This document shows positions 38,656-47,653 of a DNA stretch of 64,000 nt, piece after piece. The first letter of the stretch is position 1. Each line of letters begins with the position of its first letter. Under the pieces are notes generated by a model, which worked only from the letters and a program-made list of their open reading frames with translations, was not told where the DNA came from and made no database searches. The translations under genes were made by a program, and so were the position numbers. The stretch covers positions 62,001 through 126,000 of the forward strand of contig NZ_JAQKQJ010000009.1 in NCBI RefSeq assembly GCF_029109325.1. Reading direction: 5' to 3'. The stretch is from Nodosilinea sp. PGN35 (lineage in GTDB: Bacteria > Cyanobacteriota > Cyanobacteriia > Phormidesmidales > Phormidesmidaceae).

Positions 38656-39453
38656 TTAATATTCGTAGGGAGTACGGGGTTCGGGAATTTCGCTCAGGGT
38701 GGCGTCGCCAATGGCGAGCTGGCGCTTGCCGTCGAGGGTGCTGGTCTGCACCGTGCCCTCCACCTCGAGCCAGGTGTCGGGGGCGGGGCGAGCGGCGTCC
38801 GGGGGCAGCTCCACCGGCAGACCCACAGGGTAGGCATCGGCGGCACAGCAGGTGAGCACAAACCGCGAAATCATCACAAATTCGTCGGGCCAGCCGGGGA
38901 TGTGGGTGACAAACCCGCTCACCCTGACGGCCTGGCCGGCGTAGGCGTCGGGCTCGGGGTAGACGTTGAGGGTGCGCACCCAGTCAACAATGGTGCGCTC
39001 TTCAGAGTCGCCGCCGAGGGAAAACCGCTGGGGCCGCGATCGCGTCTGACCCAGCACGTCGGTAATACCCCGCTGAAACGCTGTCTCGCTGGCAAAGGGG
39101 CGCGGCGTATAGACCATGCCAAACACCGCAATGGCAATCAGCAGGCCCACGCTAAACTGCCGGGGCAGCAGCGCCACGTGCTCTTGACTGCGGATGGGCT
39201 GGCGGGTTCCCCGGCGGTAGCTGAGCCCCACCTGTACCAGGCGGCTCACCCCCATGGCCAGCAGCAGCACCATGGCCAGGTGGGCCAGCCACATGTAGTC
39301 GGGGTGCAGCAGCAGGTAGAGCTTGCCCGTCACCGTAAAGCGCAGCAGCATCAGCCCCCACAGCAGCAGCATGGCGGCATCCACCAGGGCCTGCCAGGGC
39401 AGCGATCGCCCCCTGGAGGCACGAGAACCGTTAGATGTCGGCGTTAAAGTCAT
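38656..39453 (-). CDS. TIGR03943-type (YcgQ-like) membrane protein
   Basis: 265 residues from the ATG at 39453 (MTLTPTSNGSRASRG). The upstream extension to 39549 has no homologous feel. Four hydrophobic segments lie in the first half; the second half is an OB-like domain with VRVSGFVTHIPGWPDEFVMISRFVLTCCAADAYP, whose Cys-Cys pair and polar surroundings could bind metal. The family is always seen next to a YraQ-type permease, as here, and is thought to form a two-part transporter. Substrate unknown. Confidence 0.88.
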   Translation of the reverse strand: MTLTPTSNGSRASRGRSLPWQALVDAAMLLLWGLMLLRFTVTGKLYLLLHPDYMWLAHLAMVLLLAMGVSRLVQVGLSYRRGTRQPIRSQEHVALLPRQFSVGLLIAIAVFGMVYTPRPFASETAFQRGITDVLGQTRSRPQRFSLGGDSEERTIVDWVRTLNVYPEPDAYAGQAVRVSGFVTHIPGWPDEFVMISRFVLTCCAADAYPVGLPVELPPDAARPAPDTWLEVEGTVQTSTLDGKRQLAIGDATLSEIPEPRTPYEY

Positions 39454-39551
39454 AGTCGCCAGGCAAAAATAGACATCGCATCGTAAACGACGGGGCGTAC
39501 GCCCAGGGTTGACCCGCCGTCGGGCCCAGGGCGCAGCAGCCCAAGTCACCG

Positions 39552-40571
39552 CTAGCCGGTGTAAAAGTTCATCACCAGGGTGAGCAAAAAGACCAGCTGC
39601 GCCGCCAGCACAAATAAATAGAGAATAGCTCGCCCCTTAAACACCGTCAGCAGCAGGCTGATGTTTTTTAGATCGATCATCGGGCCAAACACCAAAAACG
39701 CCAGCAGCGCCCCGCTGGTAAAGGTAGAGGCAAAGGACAGCGCAAAGAACGAATCCACCGTCGAGCAGATCGACACCACCCAGGCCAGGGCCATCATCGC
39801 CACAATGGACGTCACCGGCCCCTGGCCCAGCCCCAAAATAACCTCGCGGGGGACGGCGACCTGGACAAAGGCGGCGATCGCGCTGCCGATCACCAGCACC
39901 GCCCCCAGTTCCCGCAGCTCAAGCACCATATTGTCAACCATCATCCGCAGTCGGGTGGCCACAGGCGGAGCGGCTACCGCCACCTGAGCCAGCACCTGGG
40001 CGGGCGGCGCATCGAGCTGCAATACCTGCCCCGGCGACTGCATCAAGAAGGTGCCCGATTTGAGCAGCGGTGAAATCTCCGCCGCTGGAGCTGCCGCCAC
40101 CGGCTCAGGCTCCCCCATCATGCGGGTGAGATTGTCCTGCAAAAAGGGGCGCACGTCGGCCTGGGCGCTGAAAATCAGGGCGATGGTAACTGCCACAATC
40201 AGCGTGAACACCACCCGCAGAAACACAATTTCAGGCTGGTCGCGAAAGGCAATCCAGGTGGCCCAAAACACTACCGGGTTCACCGTCGGAGCCGCCAGCA
40301 AAAAGCCAATCGCCACCGCCGTCGGCGCGCCCTTGGTCAGCAGCCGCCGGGCCACCGGAATATTGCCGCACTCGCACACCGGAAACATAAAGCCAATCAG
40401 GCTGCCCGCCAGTGCCGCCAGCACCACGTTTTTAGGAATCAGCGTCAGCAGCTTTTGCTCATCGACAAACAGCAGCAGAACGCTAGAAAAAATTACCCCC
40501 AGCAGTAGGAAGGGCATGGCCTCCACCAGCAGGCTGAAAAAGAGCGTGATGCCGTTGTTGAGTTGGGTCAT
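39552..40571 (-). CDS. YraQ/UPF0718 family permease
   Basis: 339 residues from the ATG at 40571 (MTQLNNGITLFFSLLVEAMP). It has about eight membrane helices and the family motif FPVCECGNIPVARRL with a Cys-x-Cys-Gly-Asn site within the membrane; a second half repeats the fold (VSICSTVDSFFALSF). A hydrophilic insertion of about 60 residues (roughly 165-225) is Ala/Pro-rich. It probably moves a small metal or thiol compound. It heads a three-gene operon with the TIGR03943-type and Ig/beta-propeller genes. Confidence 0.9.
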   Translation of the reverse strand: MTQLNNGITLFFSLLVEAMPFLLLGVIFSSVLLLFVDEQKLLTLIPKNVVLAALAGSLIGFMFPVCECGNIPVARRLLTKGAPTAVAIGFLLAAPTVNPVVFWATWIAFRDQPEIVFLRVVFTLIVAVTIALIFSAQADVRPFLQDNLTRMMGEPEPVAAAPAAEISPLLKSGTFLMQSPGQVLQLDAPPAQVLAQVAVAAPPVATRLRMMVDNMVLELRELGAVLVIGSAIAAFVQVAVPREVILGLGQGPVTSIVAMMALAWVVSICSTVDSFFALSFASTFTSGALLAFLVFGPMIDLKNISLLLTVFKGRAILYLFVLAAQLVFLLTLVMNFYTG

Positions 40572-40745
40572 AGAACCAGCTGTGGGCAAATATAAGCCTC
40601 CCGGTAGGTAGTCACCCCCAGGCAGAAGCACATTTTAGCGGATCTTGCTGCCCCCTGCCTGTAGCCGGGGATCGCTGCGGTTCTAGCGATCCCCGCCGCC
40701 GCTGTCGCCACTTCAGCGGCGGGGATGCCTCCAGGTCAGGTCGGG

Positions 40746-41615
40746 CTATAAAAAAGCTACCGCCATCCGCACCTGGGTCTCCAGGGTTTGCTGCGGCTCA
40801 ATCACCAGCAGATTTTCCCCGGTATTGAGAGCATTGCGGGGGGCCGTCCAGGGCTCTAGACAGTAGTAGTCTTTGCCCTTCACCGTCCAAAACACCAGCC
40901 TGGTGTAGTCAGCACTCCAAGACAGGGTGAGCCGTCGCCCCAGGTGGTGGTCAGTGACCGTCGCCGCCGGAGCCGTCAGGTTCTGAAAGGCCAGGTCAAT
41001 CTCGGCCTGGTCAAAGTCAAAGCTGCCCCCAAAGGCTTCAACCCCGCCGGTCAGGTGGTTGCGGAATTCCGCCGAGGGAATTTCAAACGCTAGCTGAGAT
41101 TTATCCTCTACCCAAAAATAGGGGTGCAGCCCGGTAGAAAACGGCATAGGTCGGCTCGAAAGGTTGGTGAACCGCTGCCGCAACTCTAGAATGTGGCCCC
41201 GCAGCTTAAAGGTAAAAGCCAGCTGAAAGGCAAAGGGGTACAAGGCCAGGGTAGCTTCACTGTGGGTCAAGGTCAGGGTGAGGCTGGCCGCCTCGGTCAC
41301 CTCCTGGTGGGTGACGCGCCAGGGCAGGTCGCGGGCGAAGCCGTGCTGCTTCAGGCTGTAGGTCTGACCGTCCAGGTCGTACCGGTTATCGGGCAGATTG
41401 CCGCAGATGGGAAACAGAATCGGAATGCCTCCCCGCACCGATAGCTCGGGATTGGCAAAGCGATCGCCGTCAAAGTAAAACATGTCCTGCCCCTCCACCT
41501 GCCAGCGGGTGGCAATGCCGCCGCGATCGGGCACCAGCTCTAGCCGGGTGTCGGTGTCGGTATCAGACAGAACGTAGGTGGAGTAAGGGTCTGATTTTAA
41601 GGCAACGGCAAACAC
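40746..41615 (-). CDS. Aldose 1-epimerase family protein
   Basis: 289 residues from a GTG at 41615. The beta-sandwich markers are GGIPILFPICGNLPDNRY, KQHGFARDLPW (catalytic His) and GLHPYF (second His), with LEPWTAPRNALNTG near the end. It resembles the YeaD-type hexose-6-phosphate mutarotase/galactose mutarotase group, which interconverts sugar anomers in the cytoplasm. No operon partners adjoin. Confidence 0.92.
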   Translation of the reverse strand: MFAVALKSDPYSTYVLSDTDTDTRLELVPDRGGIATRWQVEGQDMFYFDGDRFANPELSVRGGIPILFPICGNLPDNRYDLDGQTYSLKQHGFARDLPWRVTHQEVTEAASLTLTLTHSEATLALYPFAFQLAFTFKLRGHILELRQRFTNLSSRPMPFSTGLHPYFWVEDKSQLAFEIPSAEFRNHLTGGVEAFGGSFDFDQAEIDLAFQNLTAPAATVTDHHLGRRLTLSWSADYTRLVFWTVKGKDYYCLEPWTAPRNALNTGENLLVIEPQQTLETQVRMAVAFL

Positions 41616-41753
41616 AGGGCACCTCAGCGGCAGAATGCCTAGACGTTACCACAGCTCCCCAGAGGCGAGGTGAGGTTTGAGCCGCACTTCATCCAGCGCA
41701 GCATCGAAGAGCTATCGCAGATTGTCAGTCTGGGGAGCAAATTCACCCGCGGA

Positions 41754-44120
41754 TCACTCGTCCTCAGCCGGGGCGGGCAGGTGGGGCACGGTGTCCGCCC
41801 AGGCGGGTGAGCCAAGGTCACTCGCGGGCAGCACCACCGGGGCAGACATCGGTGGCGCGGTGGCCACCGGCTCAGCCTTCCCTGGGGCGGGGAGCGGCAG
41901 CGGGGTCGGAGCCTCGGCGCTGGGGCGATCGCCGCTAGAATTGCTGGGTGAGCTGTCCCCGCTGCGCTCCGGCGGCACGGGCTTAAATTCCCGCTGTTCT
42001 GGCGATACCTTAGGGCCCCAATCCTCCAGGTTCAAGTTGCCGTCAAATTCCACCTCCAGCTCCGGAGCCTGGGGTGCCGCCGGAGCTGGCTGGGCTTCCC
42101 CTGGCACCACCCCAGGCTCTTCCAAAGACTGGGCGGGCCCATCGCCATCGCTCGCCTCAGAAGCTGGATCCTCAGAAGCTGGATCCACTGCATCCTTCAA
42201 GCTGTCCTGGGGTGCCTCTGAAGGTTCGACCTCCAATTCAACGGGCAAAATGTCCTCCGCCTCGGGAGACACAAAGGGGCTGTTGGGGTCGCCAGCGGCC
42301 TCTGGCGGGGCTTCAGGCGCACTGAGGTCAAGCACAACGGGCGATTGAAGCGGTTTGTCAAACTGAGAGGAGGCCTGCTCAATACGCTGGAGAACCTGGC
42401 GACTCTCGCTGCCGGTGAGGGTTTTAGGGAGAGAGTCGCGCACGCGCACCGGCACCAGCTCGACCCGCATTTGCTCATCCTTGAGCGAGACCTTCAGCAC
42501 CGCCGAATCCTGGTTTTCCAGGGGTTCGTCGGGGCGAAACACAAAGTCGCCCAGGGAGTAGGCGATGGGTCGCCCCTTGTAGATCTCACCGCCCTGAATC
42601 ACCGTGGGGTGGTAGCCCACGACCACGTCAGCCCCCTGGTCAATCGCTAGCCGGGCCAGGTTAGTCTGCATAAAGTTGGGCTGCTCACTGAGGTGGTCAA
42701 CCCAGCGAAAGTTCACCACAATCCAGTCCACGTCCTGGCGCAGCGCCTGAATGTCGGCCACAATTTCGGGCATGTTTTGGGCATTAAATCCAGCCCGGTC
42801 TTTAAAGGCCGTGGCGGCTTTGAACGTCTCTACCTCTTTGGCGATCGCCTGATCGCTGGCCCCGGCCCGCTCTTTGAGCACCGCCGTGTCGTGGGCGGCG
42901 TTGCTGCCCCCCATGGCGTAGCTCAGGTAGGCAATGCGCTTGCCCTTGACATCCAGCACCTCAGGGCGACGCGCCTCGAGGGCATTGCGCCCGGCACCAA
43001 TGCGGTAAAGCCCTTTGCTGTCTAGGGTAGTGAGGGTTTCGTTGAGGCCCTCAGCTCCGTAGTCCATCAGGCGGCTGTGGGTGAGGTTGACAATATCTAC
43101 ACCGCTGTTGACCAGCAGATTGACGGCGTCGGCGCGAGTCTGATGCCGCAGCCCTTCCTGGAGGTTAGTGGCAGCGGTGGCCAGAGGCGTAGCCAGGTTG
43201 ACCAGCGCCAGATCGGCCTGGCCGTACTCGGCCACATCAGCAAAGAAACCGCCCGGTGCCGTGAGGGTCTCCGGGGCAATGTCTTCTAAAGAGATATCTC
43301 CGCCGAACAGCAGAGTGACATCATCGGCGGCGGCAGGGGTCACCGGCTGGTGGGCGATCACGCCCACGGGCTCAAGGGCAGCATCGACCACCGTAGGCCG
43401 TTTACTGTTAGGCCCACCGGACCTGGACGACCCCGCCGCCGCTACGGGAGGTGCTGCCCCCTCTCTTCTCAGGGCGTTGGGCTCTGTAGAGGGTGCCGCC
43501 TGGCCAGAGCCTGCGGCGGGCAGCACCTCGGTCTGGGCCGAAAACTGAGGCAGTGACGGCGACGGGGCGGAGATGATCACTTCGAGCAGACAGCCCATGA
43601 TAAAGGCCGCCACCGCCGACCCCGACAGCACAAAGGTGCGGAGGGTTTGCAGATGCTTACTGGACAGCTGGATGGGAGGACGGGCCGCTCGAATTTTGGG
43701 CGGCATCGCCGAGGCCGCATAGCGCTGCGCCTGGGCTTTGAGATCGAGCTGGCGGCGTTTCAGGGCCGGGGTGACAATCTTGACGCGCTGCTGCCACAGC
43801 ACCCGGCGGTGTCCCAGAGGGCGAGCGACAACCCAAATACCTTCGATTAAATCTGAGTTGAGCAACCACACCCGGTGGCACAGAAACCGCAGCAGTCGAT
43901 CCTTGATGGGCGGCTGACGAAATTCCACCACCAGCTGTAGACAGCCAGGGCGATCGGCCTGCACCTGCACAAAAATCCCGTGGGGAGTCAGGGGCTGGTT
44001 GAGCCATAGGGCAATGTCGCGAAAGTAACCCGCCGCCGCCCGTTCTTTCACCGAGGGCGGCTGCAGCAATGGCCCCTGGGATAACACCTGAGGCTGGGGA
44101 GGAACAACCGCGCTAATCAT
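41754..44120 (-). CDS. CapA/PgsA-like metallophosphoesterase-fold membrane protein
   Basis: 788 residues in three parts. The cytoplasmic N-terminus (about 1-160) is basic; a membrane helix (about 165-185) leads to a CapA domain (about 265-560) with DVTLLFGGDISLEDIA, LALVNLATPLA, VDIVNLTHSRLMDYG and GADVVVGYHPTVIQGGEIYKGRPIAYSLGDFVF. A long Glu/Pro/Ala-rich tail (about 590-788) has low complexity. CapA proteins help make or export poly-gamma-glutamate in Bacillus; in cyanobacteria the real product is unknown and no other cap/pgs genes are nearby. Confidence 0.88.
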   Translation of the reverse strand: MISAVVPPQPQVLSQGPLLQPPSVKERAAAGYFRDIALWLNQPLTPHGIFVQVQADRPGCLQLVVEFRQPPIKDRLLRFLCHRVWLLNSDLIEGIWVVARPLGHRRVLWQQRVKIVTPALKRRQLDLKAQAQRYAASAMPPKIRAARPPIQLSSKHLQTLRTFVLSGSAVAAFIMGCLLEVIISAPSPSLPQFSAQTEVLPAAGSGQAAPSTEPNALRREGAAPPVAAAGSSRSGGPNSKRPTVVDAALEPVGVIAHQPVTPAAADDVTLLFGGDISLEDIAPETLTAPGGFFADVAEYGQADLALVNLATPLATAATNLQEGLRHQTRADAVNLLVNSGVDIVNLTHSRLMDYGAEGLNETLTTLDSKGLYRIGAGRNALEARRPEVLDVKGKRIAYLSYAMGGSNAAHDTAVLKERAGASDQAIAKEVETFKAATAFKDRAGFNAQNMPEIVADIQALRQDVDWIVVNFRWVDHLSEQPNFMQTNLARLAIDQGADVVVGYHPTVIQGGEIYKGRPIAYSLGDFVFRPDEPLENQDSAVLKVSLKDEQMRVELVPVRVRDSLPKTLTGSESRQVLQRIEQASSQFDKPLQSPVVLDLSAPEAPPEAAGDPNSPFVSPEAEDILPVELEVEPSEAPQDSLKDAVDPASEDPASEASDGDGPAQSLEEPGVVPGEAQPAPAAPQAPELEVEFDGNLNLEDWGPKVSPEQREFKPVPPERSGDSSPSNSSGDRPSAEAPTPLPLPAPGKAEPVATAPPMSAPVVLPASDLGSPAWADTVPHLPAPAEDE

Positions 44121-44517
44121 AGAGGTGCAGGAGTAATCAAGACGGCAAATGTGTCAGGTGACAGGTTCTGTCTCAGAGCCGTCGGCTCCAGCGGAACGGT
44201 CACGGCAAATGCGATGCACCAATCATAGTGCAGAGTTAAGGGGGCGACACATCTCCGCCGAGATCGGTGGTGAGACAGCCTGACCCTATACCAAATCCTA
44301 GCTGTGTACCCCCGGGGTTGTAGGGGCATTGCCCTGCAATGCCCCTACGGGATCTCTGTTTTGAATCGGGGTTTCCCAAAGCGGATTTGATATTAAACCC
44401 CAGCGGTTTTTTACCGCAGTCCCAACGGGGATCGGGCGGGGTTTTGCCCCGGCTGATACAGACCCAGGAAAGGCTTCCCCATAATCTGCTAGTGTCTTAT
44501 TTTTACGATGCTTGCCC
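44121..44517. other. Divergent gap upstream of argF and the CapA-like gene
   Basis: About 400 bases. A MITE-like repeat fills 44288-44393. The rest has no gene. A stretch close to argF (44480-44505) is AT-rich enough for a promoter, but no clear hexamers were fixed. Confidence 0.45.
44288..44393. repeat. MITE-like palindromic repeat, family B, copy 2
   Basis: 106 bases matching 7290-7394. Ends: left ATACCAAATCC, right in reverse ATATCAAATCC (10 of 11). The interior has a perfect 13-base stem (GTAGGGGCATTGC / GCAATGCCCCTAC) with a 3-base loop at 44320-44348. It sits upstream of argF. Confidence 0.8.
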
Positions 44518-45441
44518 ATGTCCACACCACCCCTAAGCGGGCGCGACCTGCTGAGTCTGAGCGACCTGAGTGCCGACGAGCTGCTGGAGCTTTTGGCCTT
44601 TGCCACCGAGCTTAAGGCGGGTAAACACCACCCTCAGTTTCCCCAAAAGGTGCTGGGATTATTGTTTCGCAAAGCCTCCACTCGTACCCGCGTCAGCTTC
44701 TCGGTGGCGATGTATCAGCTGGGGGGGCAGGTGCTCGACCTGCACTCTGGGGTGACTCAGGTGAGCCGGGGCGAACCGACCAGCGATACGGCTCGGGTGC
44801 TCGATCGCTACCTGGACGTGGTAGCCATTCGCACCTTCGACCAGGCTGAAATTCAAGAATTTGCCGACTACGCTTCAATTCCTGTGATCAACGCCCTGAC
44901 GGATCTGGAGCACCCCTGCCAGATCCTGGCCGACCTGCTCACCATTCAGGAGGAGTTTGGCACCCTCAAGGGCTTAACCCTGACCTACCTGGGAGACGGC
45001 AACAACGTGGCGCACTCCCTCCTGCTGGGTTGTGCCATGGTGGGCATGAATGTTCACATCGCCGGGCCAGAGGGCTATGCCCCCGCCCCAGCGGTTGTGG
45101 CGCAGGCCAATCAGCTCATGGAGGGAAACGGCAGAGTTCTGATTACCACTGACCCCGAGGTTGCAGTCAAAGGGGCCCAGGTGCTCTACACCGATGTCTG
45201 GGCCAGTATGGGCCAGGAGTCTGAGGCGGATCAGCGGCTGCCCCTGTTTCAGCCCTACCAGGTCAATGGTGATCTGCTGGCCCAGGCCAGTCGGGAGGCG
45301 ATCGTGCTGCACTGTCTCCCGGCCCACCGGGAGGAAGAAATTACCCACGAGGTGCTTGAGGGCTCGGCCTCCCGGGTTTGGGATCAAGCGGAGAACCGGA
45401 TGCACGCCCAGAAAGCTTTGCTGGCAAGCGTCCTCGGGTAG
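44518..45441 (+). CDS. argF: Ornithine carbamoyltransferase
   Basis: 307 residues from the ATG at 44518 (MSTPPLSGRDLLSLSDLS). Signature sites: KASTRTRVSF (carbamoyl phosphate), LEHPCQILADLLT (HPCQ) and LHCLPAHR (ornithine, HCLP). It makes citrulline from ornithine and carbamoyl phosphate in arginine synthesis. Preceded by a MITE-like repeat, with no other arg gene nearby. Confidence 0.97.
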   Translation: MSTPPLSGRDLLSLSDLSADELLELLAFATELKAGKHHPQFPQKVLGLLFRKASTRTRVSFSVAMYQLGGQVLDLHSGVTQVSRGEPTSDTARVLDRYLDVVAIRTFDQAEIQEFADYASIPVINALTDLEHPCQILADLLTIQEEFGTLKGLTLTYLGDGNNVAHSLLLGCAMVGMNVHIAGPEGYAPAPAVVAQANQLMEGNGRVLITTDPEVAVKGAQVLYTDVWASMGQESEADQRLPLFQPYQVNGDLLAQASREAIVLHCLPAHREEEITHEVLEGSASRVWDQAENRMHAQKALLASVLG

Positions 45442-45519
45442 TGCTGCAACGGCTGGGCGGGCCGTAGAGCGGCGGCGGCCCCGTCACCCACGGTTTTCTT
45501 TAAGTTTGCCTAGACTCGC

Positions 45520-45678
45520 CTAGATTAGATTCAAGAAGTGCAGCACGCCCTGACCGCTGAGGGCTTCAATCACAACGGCAACGGCAAAACCCAGCATGGC
45601 CAGTCGCCCGTTGAGGCTTTCGGCGGTAGGGGTGAAGCCCCATTCGCGGGTTTCGGACGGTTTGGGGAAGTTAGTCAT
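45520..45678 (-). CDS. High-light-inducible protein (Hlip/SCP)
   Basis: 52 residues from the ATG at 45678 (MTNFPKPSETREWGFTPTAE). The chlorophyll-binding helix SLNGRLAMLGFAVAVVIEAL carries the ExxNxRxAM-type signature (E-S-L-N-G-R-L-A-M), and the tail ends in a short hydrophobic stretch. Hlips bind chlorophyll and carotenoid, protecting photosystems and chlorophyll synthesis in strong light. The upstream DNA has a TATAAT and an HLR1-type site, so control by RpaB is likely. A start at 45708 would put the HLR1 inside the coding region and is rejected. Confidence 0.93.
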   Translation of the reverse strand: MTNFPKPSETREWGFTPTAESLNGRLAMLGFAVAVVIEALSGQGVLHFLNLI

Positions 45679-45686
45679 ACAGCCAT

Positions 45687-45712
45687 AGTGTAAAGCTTTG
45701 TTAAGCATTATA
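45687..45712 (-). promoter_or_regulatory. hli promoter: -10 box and HLR1-like RpaB site
   Basis: On the minus strand TATAAT (45712-45707) is followed by TTAACAAAGCTTTACACT (45704-45687). The latter matches the HLR1 direct repeat (G/T)TTACA(T/A)(T/A) NN (G/T)TTACA(T/A)(T/A), with 7 of 8 in each half and a 2-base spacer. The site would cover the transcription start, a layout that fits repression by RpaB in low light. No good -35 is visible. Confidence 0.65.
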
Positions 45713-45737
45713 GCGAGTTAGCTACGGAGGCATAGGG

Positions 45738-46667
45738 GTGAGTCACGATGTTGCCGCCGATAAGACAGGGGCATGGCGCTATCCGCCGCCGCTCAAGCCG
45801 GGCGATCGCCTGCGAGTCATTGCCCCCAGCGGCGCTTTGCGGGAGCTAGAGAGCTTTAATCAGGGGTTGGAGGTCTGGCGCAGCTGGGGGTTTGGGGTGG
45901 ATGTCAGCGCTGGAGCCCGAGATCAGTGGGGCTACCTGGCGGGGGTCGATGATCATCGCCGCCAGCAGCTGGGCCATGCCCTGGCCGACCCCACCTACAA
46001 AGGCATTCTCTGCGCTCGGGGGGGCTACGGGGGCACCCGGCTGCTGGAGGGCTGGCGGTGGCCAGAGGCCATGCCGCCCAAGTGGTTAATTGGCTTTTCT
46101 GACATCACCAGCCTGTTGTGGAGTCTGGGCAGGCAGAGAATTGCTGGCGTGCACGGGCCGCTGTTGACCACCCTGGCAGCGGAGCCCGAGTGGTCGCAGC
46201 AGCGGCTGAAGAACTTGGTCATGGGCCACGGGTTACCCCCACTACAGGGGGAAGGCTGGAGCCAGGGCGTTGCTGAAGGACGGCTGTGGCCTGCCAATCT
46301 GACGGTGGCGACCCACCTGCTGGGCACGGCCCACGAGCCCGACTTGATCGGCGCAATTTTGGCCTTTGAGGATGTCACCGAGGCCCCCTACCGCATCGAT
46401 CGCATGCTGACCCACTGGCGGATGGCGGGCAGGTTTTCTCAGATTAGGGGCATCGCTCTGGGGCGGTTTAGCCGCTGCGAGCCGCCCGATGGCGTGCCCA
46501 GCTGGGCGGTGGCCGAGGTGCTGCGCGATCGCCTAGGCGATCTGGGCATTCCCATTGTGGCGAAGCTGCCCTTTGGCCACGACGGCGACAATGCCGCCCT
46601 GCCGGTGGGGGCCATGGCCCGCCTCGATGGCGGTGCAGGCCGCCTCGAAATTCTGCCAGCCGCTTAG
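45738..46667 (+). CDS. LD-carboxypeptidase (peptidase S66, MccF-like)
   Basis: 309 residues from a GTG at 45738. LKPGDRLRVIAPSGALRELESF is the N-terminal block, ILCARGGYGGTRLLEGW and WLIGFSDITSLLW carry the oxyanion and catalytic Ser region, and LAFEDVTEAPYRIDRML holds the late catalytic residues. S66 enzymes remove the terminal D-Ala from tetrapeptides during peptidoglycan recycling, or detoxify microcin-like compounds. It is divergent from the hli gene. Confidence 0.92.
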   Translation: MSHDVAADKTGAWRYPPPLKPGDRLRVIAPSGALRELESFNQGLEVWRSWGFGVDVSAGARDQWGYLAGVDDHRRQQLGHALADPTYKGILCARGGYGGTRLLEGWRWPEAMPPKWLIGFSDITSLLWSLGRQRIAGVHGPLLTTLAAEPEWSQQRLKNLVMGHGLPPLQGEGWSQGVAEGRLWPANLTVATHLLGTAHEPDLIGAILAFEDVTEAPYRIDRMLTHWRMAGRFSQIRGIALGRFSRCEPPDGVPSWAVAEVLRDRLGDLGIPIVAKLPFGHDGDNAALPVGAMARLDGGAGRLEILPAA

Positions 46668-46728
46668 TATCGACTAGGGTCTGGGCGGCTTTAGCTCCTT
46701 AGAATAAAGTCACACTTTAGGTACAGCC

Positions 46729-47433
46729 GTGGTTCCCCTCCGTGATGACAACCCGATCACCATTACCCCGGTGGTGACCTACGGGCTGATTGGGCTCAAT
46801 ATTGCTGTGTTTGTGTTTCAGCTCAGCCTGTCGCGGGAGGGCCTCGATCGATTTTTCGACACCTGGGCGCTGGTGCCAGCCCAGCTGACCGAGAGCTTTC
46901 AGGGGGCGCTTCAGGCTCCGGCCTACGAATGGATGACCCTGATTTCGTCTCAGTTTCTTCACGGGGGCTTTTTCCACGTGGGGGGGAATCTGCTCTACCT
47001 GTGGGTGTTTGGCAACAACATTGAGGATCGGCTGGGCCACGCCAGGTTTTTGATTTTTTATCTGGGCTGCGGGGCGCTGGCGGGGCTGACCCAGTGGATT
47101 TTTGACCCCTACTCGGCGGTACCGACCATTGGGGCCAGCGGGGCGATCGCCGGGGTCATGGGAGCCTATATTCTGCGGTTCCCCCGGGCCCATATTGTCA
47201 CCCTGATTCCGCTGATTATCTTTTTCACCACCATCCGCATTCCAGCAATCTTTTTCCTGGGGTTCTGGTTTGTGCAGCAGGCCCTGTTTAGCCTGGCCAG
47301 CCTCAGCAGCGACGTCAACTTGGGCTCTAGCGGAGTCGCCTACTGGGCCCACTCGGGCGGATTTGTGTTTGGGCTGATGCTCGGCCCGCTGCTGGGGTTG
47401 ATGGGCGACAAACCGGGATCGCCTCGGCGATAG
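46729..47433 (+). CDS. Rhomboid family intramembrane serine protease
   Basis: 234 residues from a GTG at 46729. Six membrane helices hold the catalytic dyad Ser138 (GASGAIAGVMGAY) and His208 (YWAHSGGFVFG), with HGGFFHVGGNLLYLWVFG as the conserved second helix. An active rhomboid that cuts single-pass membrane substrates within the bilayer; substrates unknown. Confidence 0.95.
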   Translation: MVPLRDDNPITITPVVTYGLIGLNIAVFVFQLSLSREGLDRFFDTWALVPAQLTESFQGALQAPAYEWMTLISSQFLHGGFFHVGGNLLYLWVFGNNIEDRLGHARFLIFYLGCGALAGLTQWIFDPYSAVPTIGASGAIAGVMGAYILRFPRAHIVTLIPLIIFFTTIRIPAIFFLGFWFVQQALFSLASLSSDVNLGSSGVAYWAHSGGFVFGLMLGPLLGLMGDKPGSPRR

Positions 47434-47653
47434 CTCCAGGCAACCAGGCCCGCCAGCTCCCACCCGAGCAGCGGGGTGGTAACTTCATGAAGTTCTCGAG
47501 TAAGCTATGGAATTATTTATGATTTTATGGCTGATGCTGTATTGAGGCCTTGAAAAGCACTAAAGGGCGCTGGGCACCACGGCTGGTGAGCCTGCCCCCT
47601 CCGAGGGTTCCTGACAATCATCCTGACTAGCCAATCTACAGAAAGGTACGACT

